From contig JAKQTR010000024.1 in assembly GCA_029562975.1 (NCBI GenBank), forward strand, positions 93,993-157,992: a DNA stretch of 64,000 nt, in the 5' to 3' direction. Below, one piece after another: positions 7,690 to 15,634 of the stretch. Position 1 is the first letter of the stretch. The number at the start of each line of letters is the position of its first letter. This DNA is from Acidobacteriota bacterium (GTDB taxonomy: Bacteria > Acidobacteriota > Vicinamibacteria > Vicinamibacterales > JAKQTR01). Below the pieces are notes generated by a model, which did no database searches, was not told the origin of the DNA, and saw only the letters and a list, made by a program, of their open reading frames with translations. Made by a program: the position numbers and the translations under genes.

Positions 7690-9813
7690 CTATTTCAGGC
7701 CGCGTTTGCGGAGCAGCGGCTCGACGCTCGGCTCGCGGCCCCGGAACGCCTTGTAGAGATCCATCGGGTCCTTCGTGCCGCCCTGCTCCAGGATCGCGCG
7801 GAACCCGCGTGCCGTCGCCGGGTCGAACAGCCCCTTCTCCCGGAACGCCTGGAACGCGTCCTGGTCCAGCACCTCGCTCCAGATGTAGGAGTAGTACCCC
7901 GACGAGTACCCGCCCCCGGCCCCGAAGATGTGGCTGAAGTACGGGCTCCGGTAGCGCGACACGATCACCGGCGGCAGCTGGATGCGCTCGAGCGACGCGC
8001 GCTCGAACGCGGCGGCGTCCACCGGCTCGGCCGACGCCAGCGTGTGCCAGTCCATGTCGAGGAACGCCGCCGCCAGGTACTCGACCGTGACGAAGCCCTG
8101 ATCGAACTGCGCCGACTGCCTGATCTTGTCCACGAGGGCCGTCGGGATGGCCTCGCCCGTGCGGTAGTGCCTGGCGTACACGGCGAGCACCTCGGGCTCG
8201 AGGGCCCAGTTCTCCATGATCTGCGACGGCACCTCGACGAAGTCCCTGGGGAAGCCGCCCAGGCCGCGGTAGGGCGTCTGCGACAGGAGCGAGTGCAGCG
8301 CGTGGCCGAACTCGTGGAACAGGGTGCCGGTCTCCTCGAGGGTGAGCAGCGCGGGCTCGTCGCCCGCAGGCCGGGAGAAGTTGCACACGTTCACGACCAC
8401 CGGAGTGATGCGCCGCCCATCCTTGACGCGCGTGCTCCGGAACGAGCTGCTCCACGCCCCGACGCGCTTGCCGGGCCGGGGATGGTAGTCCGTGTAGAAC
8501 ACGCCGAGGTGCGAGCCGTCGGCCTGCTTCACCTCGAAGGCCTTCACTTCGGGATGGTACACGGGGAGATCGGGCCGCGGCGTGAACGTCAGGCCGTACA
8601 GCCGGGTGGCGACGTGAAACGCGCCGTCGCGCACGCGCTCGAGCTCGAAGTACGGCCGCAGCGCCTGCTCGTCCAGGTCGAACCGCTTGCGCCTGATCTG
8701 CTCCTGGTAGTAGCGCCAGTCCCAGGGCTCCAGCGCGAAGGCGCCGCCGGAGGCCCTGATGAGCGCTTCCTGGTCGGCCGCCTCCCTCAGGGCCATGGCG
8801 CGCGCCGGGCCCCAGAGCTGCGTGAGCAGGCCGTACACCTGGGCCGGCGTCTTCGCCATGTTCTCGGCGAGCACGTAGTCGGCGTGCGTCCGGTAGCCGA
8901 GGAGCGCGGCGCGCTCGGCCCGCAGCGCCGCCTGGCGCGCGACGTTCGCCTTGTTGTCGTACTCGTCGCCGTGGTCGTTCCGCGTGACGTAGGCCGTCAG
9001 GATCTGGCGGCGCAGCTCGCGGCTGTCCGCGTACTGCAGGAACGGCCAGATGCTCGGCGCGTGGAGCGTGTAGACCCACCGTCCCGGCATTCCCGCCGCC
9101 TTCGCGGCCTCCGCGCCGGCGGCCACGACCGACGCCGGCAGCCCGGCGAGATCGGCCTCGCGCTCGATCACGAGCCGGTACGCGTTCGTGTCGTGCAGCA
9201 GGTTGTCCCCGAACTGGACGCCCAGCTCGGACAGCGACGCGTTGATTTCCCGGAACCGTTCCTTCCGGGCCGGCGCGAGGTTGGCGCCGCCCCTCACGAA
9301 CGATTTGTACTGCTCGTCGAGCAGCCTCGACTGGACGGGCGTCAGCCCCAGGCCCTCCCGCGCCTCCCAGAGCGCCTTCACGCGCGCGAAGAGCGCCGGG
9401 TTCAGCCGGATGTCGTCCCGCAGCGCCGTCAGGAGCGGCGCCACCTCGCGGTTGATGGCCTGCAGCTCCGGCGACGTGTTCGACGACTGCAGGTTCGAGA
9501 ACACCGGGCCCACCCGCCCGAGCAGCTCGCCGGCGTCCTCGAGCGCCTCGATGGTGTTTGCGAAGGTGGGAGGCGCCGGATTGCCCGCGATGGCCTCGAT
9601 CTCCCGGCGCTGGGCGGCGATGCCCGCCTTGATCGCGGGCACGAAGTGCGCCGGCTTGATGTCGGCAAACGGCGGCACGCCGAACGGCGTGGACCACGGC
9701 TGCAGGAGCGGGTTCGCGCCGTCGGGCGGCGCAGCGGGCGGCTGGGCGGCGAGCATCGCGGGAACCGCGACGCCGGCGCAGACGGCGAGTAAGACAGCGG
9801 TGCTCTTGCTCAT
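7690..9813 (-). CDS. Exported M3-family zinc oligopeptidase (Dcp/PrlC type)
   Basis: 707 residues beginning with a signal peptide (AVLLAVCAGVAVPAMLAAQ). The catalytic zinc motif HEFGHALHS is at 500-508 with a downstream glutamate in PSQIMENW, the standard M3 arrangement; overall length fits dipeptidyl carboxypeptidase and oligopeptidase A. It would cut short peptides outside the cytoplasmic membrane, unlike cytosolic PrlC. The ATG at 9813 is chosen because it starts the signal peptide; the frame remains open upstream only through the promoter. It ends 13 bp from the convergent aspartase stop. A good promoter lies upstream. Confidence 0.9.
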   Translation of the reverse strand: MSKSTAVLLAVCAGVAVPAMLAAQPPAAPPDGANPLLQPWSTPFGVPPFADIKPAHFVPAIKAGIAAQRREIEAIAGNPAPPTFANTIEALEDAGELLGRVGPVFSNLQSSNTSPELQAINREVAPLLTALRDDIRLNPALFARVKALWEAREGLGLTPVQSRLLDEQYKSFVRGGANLAPARKERFREINASLSELGVQFGDNLLHDTNAYRLVIEREADLAGLPASVVAAGAEAAKAAGMPGRWVYTLHAPSIWPFLQYADSRELRRQILTAYVTRNDHGDEYDNKANVARQAALRAERAALLGYRTHADYVLAENMAKTPAQVYGLLTQLWGPARAMALREAADQEALIRASGGAFALEPWDWRYYQEQIRRKRFDLDEQALRPYFELERVRDGAFHVATRLYGLTFTPRPDLPVYHPEVKAFEVKQADGSHLGVFYTDYHPRPGKRVGAWSSSFRSTRVKDGRRITPVVVNVCNFSRPAGDEPALLTLEETGTLFHEFGHALHSLLSQTPYRGLGGFPRDFVEVPSQIMENWALEPEVLAVYARHYRTGEAIPTALVDKIRQSAQFDQGFVTVEYLAAAFLDMDWHTLASAEPVDAAAFERASLERIQLPPVIVSRYRSPYFSHIFGAGGGYSSGYYSYIWSEVLDQDAFQAFREKGLFDPATARGFRAILEQGGTKDPMDLYKAFRGREPSVEPLLRKRGLK

Positions 9814-9863
9814 GGAACGGCCTCTCAAGGAACCGACCCCCCCGCCGATGACGAGGTCCCGTG

Positions 9864-9893
9864 AATCTACCGCCCGGCCCGGAGGCCGGTCAA
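9864..9893 (-). promoter_or_regulatory. Candidate promoter of the M3 peptidase gene
   Basis: On the - strand TTGACC (9893-9888), an 18-nt spacer and TAGATT (9869-9864) form a sigma-70-like promoter, giving a leader of about 45 nt before 9813. Confidence 0.5.
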
Positions 9894-9937
9894 GGCGGCC
9901 CCCGGGGGCGGTGCGAGGACGGCGATCGAGGCCGCGC

Positions 9938-9966
9938 TTGACCGGCCGGGAGCGAGGCCGGATACT
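9938..9966 (+). promoter_or_regulatory. Candidate promoter of the CBM9-like gene
   Basis: TTGACC (9938-9943), 17-nt spacer and GATACT (9961-9966), ending 34 bp before the start at 10001. It is divergent from the M3 peptidase promoter and shares the same -35 hexamer. Confidence 0.4.
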
Positions 9967-10000
9967 GGGGAAGTCCCCGGCCCTGACAGGACCCGGCCCG

Positions 10001-10711
10001 ATGGCTGAGCTGTATCGCGAAGGACCGCACGTTCCCGCGGACGCCGTGTACCCGGTCGTCCGGACCTCGGCACGTCCGCTCACCCTGCTGCCCGGACACG
10101 ACCCCGACTGGGCGTCGGCCGCGGCGATCGCCTGGGGACCGCACGAGTACCGCACCTCCTTCCGCGCGCTGTGGAACGACGCGGGCCTCGCGCTCCGGTT
10201 CGACGCCTGCGACACCCGCCCGTGGCACACGATGACCCAGCGCGACGATCCAATCTGGGAGGAGGAGGCGGTCGAGATCTTCCTCGACCCGGCGCGTCTC
10301 GGGCGCCATTATGCCGAGGTCGAGATCAGCCCGCTCAACGTGGTGACCGACCTGCACATCCTCGAGCCGTGGCCCAGGCTGCGCGGCGACAAGAGCTGGG
10401 ACTGGAGCGGCCTCGAGAGCACCGTGGTGCCGGGGGCCTGCGGAGGGCTGGCGCCCGGCAGCTGGGTGGCCCTCGCCTGGCTGCCCTGGCCGGGGCTCGC
10501 GGGCATGTGTCCCGAGGTGGCCGCCGCCGTGCCCCCGGCCCCGGGCGACCGCTGGCGCTTCAACGTGTTCCGGATCAAGCGGCCCAACGGGCCGGCCGAG
10601 CCTGAACGCGGCGCGGTGTACGCGGCCTGGTCCACCCCGCCGGGCCCGAGCTTCCACGATCCGTCGGCGTTCAGGACGATGGCCTTCGCGGGCCCGGAAC
10701 ACGGGCGGTGA
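10001..10711 (+). CDS. CBM9-like carbohydrate-binding fold protein
   Basis: 236 residues without a signal peptide. The layout resembles the carbohydrate-binding family 9-like domain: an early strand with DPDWASA, then FRALWNDAGLALRFDACD, the acidic DPIWEEEAVEIFLDP, and EVEISPLNVVTDLHI. Proteins of this kind bind sugars or occur next to carbohydrate enzymes, but a free-standing copy has no certain role. Nothing in the sequence indicates catalysis. It is transcribed divergently from the M3 peptidase. The start at 10001 is the first ATG after the candidate promoter. Confidence 0.65.
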   Translation: MAELYREGPHVPADAVYPVVRTSARPLTLLPGHDPDWASAAAIAWGPHEYRTSFRALWNDAGLALRFDACDTRPWHTMTQRDDPIWEEEAVEIFLDPARLGRHYAEVEISPLNVVTDLHILEPWPRLRGDKSWDWSGLESTVVPGACGGLAPGSWVALAWLPWPGLAGMCPEVAAAVPPAPGDRWRFNVFRIKRPNGPAEPERGAVYAAWSTPPGPSFHDPSAFRTMAFAGPEHGR

Positions 10712-10757
10712 CGGCCGTGGCGGCCCGCCTCGGCGCGCCGCCACGGCCCAATCGTGC

Positions 10758-10763
10758 TATCAT
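10758..10763 (+). promoter_or_regulatory. Candidate -10 of the RRM gene
   Basis: TATCAT would place the transcription start near 10770 and give a leader of about 200 nt before the ATG at 10968. No clear -35 is seen. Confidence 0.4.
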
Positions 10764-10816
10764 TCCCCGGTCTGGTGGAAGCCCGCCTTCTGTAGCACCC
10801 GCGAAGAGAGCCGAAT

Positions 10817-10954
10817 CGAGTCGCCATCGACTCGCTCCTGCCGCGACGTACTCGCTCAGTCACGAGCTGCCATCGAAGGGCGGTCCACGCGGAATCGCCG
10901 AGTGTGAATGACGGCCGGCACCGCCGGCCGTCCAGCGTCTCCTGGAGCGAGACG
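10817..10954 (+). promoter_or_regulatory. Structured 5' leader of the RRM protein gene (three hairpins)
   Basis: Three perfect inverted repeats lie in series. CGAGTCG/CGACTCG at 10817-10834 has a 7-bp stem and 4-nt loop. GACGGCCGGC/GCCGGCCGTC at 10910-10932 has a 10-bp stem and 3-nt loop. CGTCTC/GAGACG at 10936-10954 has a 6-bp stem and a loop carrying GGAG. The last one abuts the ribosome site GAGGAG (10954-10959). This could be a temperature- or protein-responsive control element; it matches no riboswitch class I know. Confidence 0.5.
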
Positions 10955-10967
10955 AGGAGCAAGAGCA

Positions 10968-11288
10968 ATGGGCAGAAAGCTGTATGTCGGCAACCTCCCC
11001 TACTCGACGGGCGAGCAGGACTTGCAGGACCTGTTCTCCGCCTGCGGGCAGGTGGACTCGGTGAGCGTGATGCGCGACATGGCCACGGGCCGCGCGCGCG
11101 GGTTCGCGTTCGTCGAAATGGCGACTGATGCCGACGCGCAGAAGGCCATCGCCGAACTGCACGACAAGCCGTTCGGCGGGCGCAACCTGACGGTCAACGA
11201 AGCGCGCCCGCGGACCGAGCGTCCCGGCGGCGGATTCGGCGGGAGTGACCGCGGGGGCCGCGGCGGACGGCGCGAGTCGCGCTGGTAG
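10968..11288 (+). CDS. Single-RRM RNA-binding protein
   Basis: 106 residues: one RNA recognition motif with RNP2 LYVGNL at 5-10 and RNP1 RGFAFVEM at 44-51, followed by a Gly/Arg-rich tail (about 86-104) that would add non-specific RNA affinity. Small bacterial RRM proteins of this form are often cold-induced and act as RNA chaperones. The ATG at 10968 has GAGGAG 8 nt upstream and begins directly with the RRM. The long hairpin-rich leader suggests post-transcriptional control, possibly by its own product. A GC-rich hairpin separates it from a small basic protein gene. Confidence 0.92.
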   Translation: MGRKLYVGNLPYSTGEQDLQDLFSACGQVDSVSVMRDMATGRARGFAFVEMATDADAQKAIAELHDKPFGGRNLTVNEARPRTERPGGGFGGSDRGGRGGRRESRW

Positions 11289-11312
11289 TCGCCTCGCACG
11301 ACATCGCGAGTC

Positions 11313-11349
11313 GAACGGGGGGCCGGCGCGACGCGCCCGCCCCCCGTTC
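11313..11349 (+). promoter_or_regulatory. Strong hairpin between the RRM gene and the small basic gene
   Basis: GAACGGGGGGC (11313-11323) pairs perfectly with GCCCCCCGTTC (11339-11349), and the inner GGCGCG/CGCGCC extends the stem. There is no T-tract, so it looks like an mRNA-stabilising or processing hairpin, or a Rho-independent-like stop of low efficiency. Confidence 0.5.
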
Positions 11350-11399
11350 GCCGTCAGTCCGGGCCGCGCCAAGCGCGGTCCCCTTCATCTGGAGCCAGC

Positions 11400-11597
11400 G
11401 TGAACCGAACCAGACCTTCCCTGCAGAAGCGGGAACGCGAGAAAGCCAAGCGGGAGAAGCAGGCCGCCAAGGCGGCGCGCCGCGCGGACGCGAAGGCCCG
11501 GAGAGCGTCGAGCCCGGGCCTCGACGACTCCGACCTGGCCGCGATTGTCCCCGGGCCCCAGCCGAAGCCCTGGGATGACGACGAGCCGGCCACCTAA
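11400..11597 (+). CDS. Small basic hypothetical protein
   Basis: 65 residues starting at GTG with GGAG about 6 nt upstream. The first 38 residues are almost wholly Lys, Arg, Ala, Gln and Glu and are predicted helical (QKREREKAKREKQAAKAARR); the C-terminal third is acidic, ending PWDDDEPAT. Such short charged proteins are found after RRM or cold-shock genes in other bacteria as I recall, but I know no function. Nucleic-acid or ribosome association is plausible from charge. It has its own start and ribosome site, so it may be co-expressed with the RRM protein through the hairpin. Confidence 0.6.
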   Translation: MNRTRPSLQKREREKAKREKQAAKAARRADAKARRASSPGLDDSDLAAIVPGPQPKPWDDDEPAT

Positions 11598-11635
11598 ACC
11601 GGCCGCAGCAGGCCCGGCGCCGCGCCCCGCCGGCC

Positions 11636-13723
11636 CTACCAGGGCTCCCGGTGCGGCCGGTGCGCCGCGTACGCCGACACCCGCGCCGTGATCGCCGCGG
11701 CCAGCTCGTGCCAGCCGCGCCGCTCCGCCAGCGCGAGCGCCTCGTGCCCGGTGGCGGCGGCGTCGGCATACCGGCCGGCTTCCGCATAGGCCGCGGCCAG
11801 CGTGTCGAGGGCCGCCGGGTCTCCCCTGTTGGTCAGCCGGACGGCGCGCTCGCTGACCCGCACCGCCTCCGCGCCCCGCCGGACCCCGTCCTCCGGCGAC
11901 GTGGCGAGCAGCCAGCCGAGCCGTACGAGCAGGAACGGCGCATCAGGGTCGATCTCGACAGCTTTCGCGAAGTAGAAGGCCGCCTGAGCCCGGCGCCCGA
12001 GGTGGCCGTAGGCCTCGCCCAGATTGCCGTACACCGACGTGAAGCGGGGGTCCAGCGCCAGGGCCCGCTCGAGGTGCCCGACGCCCTCATCGAGCCGGCC
12101 GGTTGCGCACAGCACCGCCCCCAGGTTGGCATGTGCCGGCGCGCTCGACTCGCGGAGCCTGACGGCTTCCCGAAGCTGGATCTCGGCATCGCCGAAGCGG
12201 CCTGCGGCATACAGGATGGCCCCGTAGTTCAGGCGCGCCCGCGGATTGTCGGGGCGCTTCTCGACCGTGTCGCGCCAGAGGCCTTCCTCGCTTCGGAAGA
12301 CGAGGTTGCGCTCGGCCGAGGCCGCGGCCAGGGCGAGGGCTGCGGCCCCCGTGATCACGGCGGCGGCCGCGGCGCCGGCGCGCCGCCGCGCCGGCGCGTC
12401 CGACATCGCGCGCAAGAGCGCCCGCCGCCCAATCAGGTAGCCGCCCATCACCGCCGCCGCCGCGGCGCCGGCAAGCGGCACGTACATCCGCCTGGCGGCG
12501 GCGATCTCCGTCGGCAGCGGCAGCAGACTGGACGAGGGCGCAAGGGCCGCGAAGAAGCACGCGCCGGCGAAGCCCCACGGGCTGCGCCGCACCGCGGCCA
12601 CGACGGTTGCCGCGGCCAGCGCGGCCAGCGCTGAGGCCGCCGGCCACACGTCCGCGATCGACCGCGCCATCGGCCATCCGTCGTAGTCGAGCACGAGCGG
12701 CGACGGCACCACGGCCAGCCTCAGGTAGTGCGCGATGACCCCCGTCTGGGTCAGGGCGTAGGTCCACGGAGTCCAGCCGCCGATGCCCGCACCGACGGAA
12801 GTCGGCCAGCGCTCGTGCGCGACCAGGGCGGCCAGGAGCACCCACGTGGCCGCCAGCCCGGCGTACAGCCGCCGCCGCGCCGCGGCGTCGGCAGGCCGTC
12901 GCGGCCCGCCTGGCGGCGCCGCCGGGGATTCCTGCGCGAAGGTGCGGTCCCACAGCCAGACCATCACGGGCGCCAGCACCATCGTCTGTTTGCTGCCCAT
13001 GCCGAGGGCGCATGCCGCGACGGCGCCCGCGGCCCACCGCCGCGCCGACGCGCGGGAGGCCCCGGGCTCGCCGGCCCGGATGGCGCAGTAGAGCGTCAGG
13101 AAGAAGAACAGGCCCATCAGGACTTCGGTCCGCTGGGCCACGTACGTGACGGCGTCGGTGAGCAGGGGATGCACGGTCCACAGCAGCGCGGCGGCCAGCG
13201 CCAGCCATGCGGCGTGCCCGCCGGCGAACCGTCGCAGCCGGGCGGTTTCGAGCGTGCGGCGGACGAGGCCGAACAGGGCCAGCGCGGCCAGCACGTGCAT
13301 TGCCCAGTTCGCGGCGTGGTAGCCCCAGACGTTCCGCAGGAAGCGCGTGTCGGAGGCGGCCAACCCGGCCGGCGACATCACGTCGCGCACCTCCCGCGGA
13401 GCCAGTGCGTAGTTCAGCGCCAGCGAAAGGCTCGCGACCGGCCGGCCCGACACCGGCGATTCCGCCGGCGCCGACAACGCGGTCGTCAGCGGCCACAGCG
13501 TCCTGATATTCGGGTTTTCGACGATCGCCCAGATGTCGTCGAACACGAACACGCCCTGGAAGCTCGTCGAGTAGGCGCCGACTGCCGCCGCGACGAGCAG
13601 CAGCGCGCACGCCGCTGTGGCGGCGCGATGGCGGAAAGCCGCGAGCCGGGCCCGGCCCGCCTCCCGGGCCGCTGTCCCGTGATGTTCCCGGGCGGGGGCC
13701 GTCCGTTTCCCGCTCGCGCTCAT
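11636..13723 (-). CDS. Polytopic membrane protein with C-terminal TPR repeats (TMTC/O-mannosyltransferase-like)
   Basis: 695 residues. After a basic N-terminus the first two-thirds hold about ten hydrophobic segments beginning ATAACALLLVAAAVGAYS; the first loop contains FDDIWAIVENPNIR, which resembles the acidic luminal loop of GT-C fold O-mannosyltransferases. From about residue 500 there are tetratricopeptide repeats (ARLNYGAILYAAGRFGDAE, AHANLGAVLCATGRLDEG, VYGNLGEAYGHLGRRAQAA). Animal TMTC proteins share this order. It may transfer a sugar to exported proteins or polymer, but the substrate is unknown. Its start overlaps the stop of the upstream glycosyltransferase fusion by 4 nt (ATGA), so the two are translationally coupled. 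Confidence 0.75.
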   Translation of the reverse strand: MSASGKRTAPAREHHGTAAREAGRARLAAFRHRAATAACALLLVAAAVGAYSTSFQGVFVFDDIWAIVENPNIRTLWPLTTALSAPAESPVSGRPVASLSLALNYALAPREVRDVMSPAGLAASDTRFLRNVWGYHAANWAMHVLAALALFGLVRRTLETARLRRFAGGHAAWLALAAALLWTVHPLLTDAVTYVAQRTEVLMGLFFFLTLYCAIRAGEPGASRASARRWAAGAVAACALGMGSKQTMVLAPVMVWLWDRTFAQESPAAPPGGPRRPADAAARRRLYAGLAATWVLLAALVAHERWPTSVGAGIGGWTPWTYALTQTGVIAHYLRLAVVPSPLVLDYDGWPMARSIADVWPAASALAALAAATVVAAVRRSPWGFAGACFFAALAPSSSLLPLPTEIAAARRMYVPLAGAAAAAVMGGYLIGRRALLRAMSDAPARRRAGAAAAAVITGAAALALAAASAERNLVFRSEEGLWRDTVEKRPDNPRARLNYGAILYAAGRFGDAEIQLREAVRLRESSAPAHANLGAVLCATGRLDEGVGHLERALALDPRFTSVYGNLGEAYGHLGRRAQAAFYFAKAVEIDPDAPFLLVRLGWLLATSPEDGVRRGAEAVRVSERAVRLTNRGDPAALDTLAAAYAEAGRYADAAATGHEALALAERRGWHELAAAITARVSAYAAHRPHREPW

Positions 13724-15234
13724 GCGTCGTTGCGGCTGCCGCCAGCCGCCGCGGTCGCGGCACGCGGCAGCGGCTCAGCCTGCGCGCGCGGCCGCCCCGA
13801 CAGGTGCGCGACTGCCGCGCGGGGCCGGACCACGGCCAGGATCTGGAATGCGAACAGCGACCGGCTGATCCGGATGAGCGTCCTGTTGATCCCAAGCAGG
13901 GCGCGCGCGAGCCTGCCGGGGCCCAGAGCGAGGGGAAACGGCGCCGGAACCCCTCGGAGTTCCAGCACCTCGAACCCGGCTTGCTCGAAGAGCCGCCGGA
14001 ACGTGCCGAACGTGAACAGCCGCGTGTGCGTCAGGTCGAGGATGCCGCGTTTCCCGTAGTTGAACTGCCCGGCGAGCAGCATCAGCCGGATCGGGGCGAA
14101 CGCGACGTTGCCCGTGCTCGCAATCAGCGTCACGCCGGGATGGCGGGCCGAGGCGGCGATGAAGTCGTCCACGAACGCTTCGGGCGACGCCAGGTGCTCG
14201 ATCACGTCCAGCATCACCGCGACGTCGATGCCGGCGAGGTCCGCCGGGAAGGGCCGCTCGTTGAAGTCGCACGTCGAGAAGGCGTCGAGTTCGCACCCGG
14301 GATCCAGCGGGAGGCGGTCGATGCCGGTCACGCGGCACCCGCGGGCGCGGAGCGCCTGTCCCAGGTAGCCGCCGGCGCACCCGATGTCCAGGACGCGGGC
14401 TCCCGGGGGCACGCGCGCCAGCGCGAGCGTGTGGGCGCTTTCAAAGCCCAGCCTCGGCTTGTAGTGGGCGTTGCTCTCGGACGAGGGGATGCAGTCGAAC
14501 TTCCGGTCGTAGAAGAGCGACCAGTGCTGCGCCCTCGCGCGGAGGCCCGTCCGCAGAACGTCCCAGGCGTACCGGATGCCGCCCGCCTCGCGCGAGCCCA
14601 TTCTGCCCGATCGCGCAGCCACCGGGACGTCCTCGACCCGGAGGCCGGCCGACAGCAGCTGGATCAGGACTTCCGTGTCGAAAGCGGGGCCGTCCGAGTT
14701 CAGCCGGAACGGGATCCGCCCGAGGGCCGACGCCGCGTAGACGCGGCACACCGAACGGTAGTCCAGCACGCGTGCGCCGATCAGCCGGTTGTGTATCCGC
14801 GTGAAGAGACCCGGGCGGGTGTCGCCGGCGCTGCGCGCGCGGGACGCGAAGACGGCCTGGGCGCGGCCCGAGTCCAGCGAAGTGAGCAGGCCGGGCAGCC
14901 ACGCAGGCGAGTCGGGGGCCGGGCCGTTCAGCAGCGCCACGGCGTCGAACCCGCGCTCAAGGGCCAAGGCGAATCCGGCCTTCCGCGCGCCGCCGTACCC
15001 GCGGACCGCCGAACCCGGCAGCACCGTGAGCGGGCACGGCGGCGCCGGCGGCGGCATGGAGCCGCGGCCCTCGTCGCGCGCGGCGCCCTCGCGATCGCCG
15101 AAGAAGGCGAGCGCTTCGACGTCGCGGCGGGCGAACACCTCGGCGGGGACCTCGGCGAGCGCCTGCCGGACAGACGGCTCCCCCTGGCAATCGGCCAGAA
15201 CCAGGAGCAGGCGGGGCCGGCGGGTTCCGCTCAT
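13720..15234 (-). CDS. GT2-like glycosyltransferase fused to SAM methyltransferase
   Basis: 504 residues. Residues 1 to about 240 resemble a GT-A, family 2 domain of the dolichyl-phosphate-mannose synthase kind (GYGGARKAGFALALERGFDAVAL, then GLFTRIHNRLIGARVLDYRSVCRVY and SDGPAFDTEVLIQLLSAG). The place where these enzymes carry the metal-binding DxD reads LLNGPAP (101-107), so the acidic residues are lost. The C-terminal half is a class I methyltransferase with motif I VLDIGCAGGYLG and VAVMLDVIEHLASPEAFV. The start at 15234 follows a -10 box on the same strand. With the coupled TPR membrane protein it may act on a lipid-linked glycan; catalytic activity of the N-terminal half is doubtful. Confidence 0.75.
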   Translation of the reverse strand: MSGTRRPRLLLVLADCQGEPSVRQALAEVPAEVFARRDVEALAFFGDREGAARDEGRGSMPPPAPPCPLTVLPGSAVRGYGGARKAGFALALERGFDAVALLNGPAPDSPAWLPGLLTSLDSGRAQAVFASRARSAGDTRPGLFTRIHNRLIGARVLDYRSVCRVYAASALGRIPFRLNSDGPAFDTEVLIQLLSAGLRVEDVPVAARSGRMGSREAGGIRYAWDVLRTGLRARAQHWSLFYDRKFDCIPSSESNAHYKPRLGFESAHTLALARVPPGARVLDIGCAGGYLGQALRARGCRVTGIDRLPLDPGCELDAFSTCDFNERPFPADLAGIDVAVMLDVIEHLASPEAFVDDFIAASARHPGVTLIASTGNVAFAPIRLMLLAGQFNYGKRGILDLTHTRLFTFGTFRRLFEQAGFEVLELRGVPAPFPLALGPGRLARALLGINRTLIRISRSLFAFQILAVVRPRAAVAHLSGRPRAQAEPLPRAATAAAGGSRNDA

Positions 15235-15634
15235 CGTGGTGGCAGTCCAGGCCCGAACAAGGGCCCCGGCGCTAGTGTAGACCACCGGCGACCGCCCGGG
15301 GCGGAATCTCGTTGGGAGCGGCGCCCGGGCGCCGGCATTGCCCCCCCGGCCTCGATGCAGGGGGAACCGGCCGGGTGGCGCGCCGCCGAGGGACGCGATC
15401 CACGCTTCCGGATTGGCGATCCAGCCGCCGGTATCAGCCCCTGTTCGGCGCGGGACTGAGGCACGAAATGCTTGACAATTCCGGCGGGAAGGTGCAGCCT
15501 CAGTCCGGCCTGCGGTTTGCAGCGCGGCGACAGGAGACTCGTCGTCCATTCCAATGAGCCGCGTGCCTGCCCTGCGTGCGGCGCTCGGTCGGCGCGGGCG
15601 CTCAGGGGATGGAGTCGGGAGAGGAGGGGAACGT
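15235..15634. other. 400-bp region between divergent genes
   Basis: Contains a - strand -10 box for the glycosyltransferase fusion and the untranslated leader of the TonB receptor. A TTGACA at 15472-15477 (+) has no good -10 at 16-19 nt. Just before the receptor start there is an excellent ribosome site, GAGGAGGGG. I see no coding sequence I would defend. Confidence 0.5.
15274..15279 (-). promoter_or_regulatory. Candidate -10 of the glycosyltransferase fusion
   Basis: TACACT on the - strand, ending 39 nt before the ATG at 15234. No matching -35. Confidence 0.4.
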
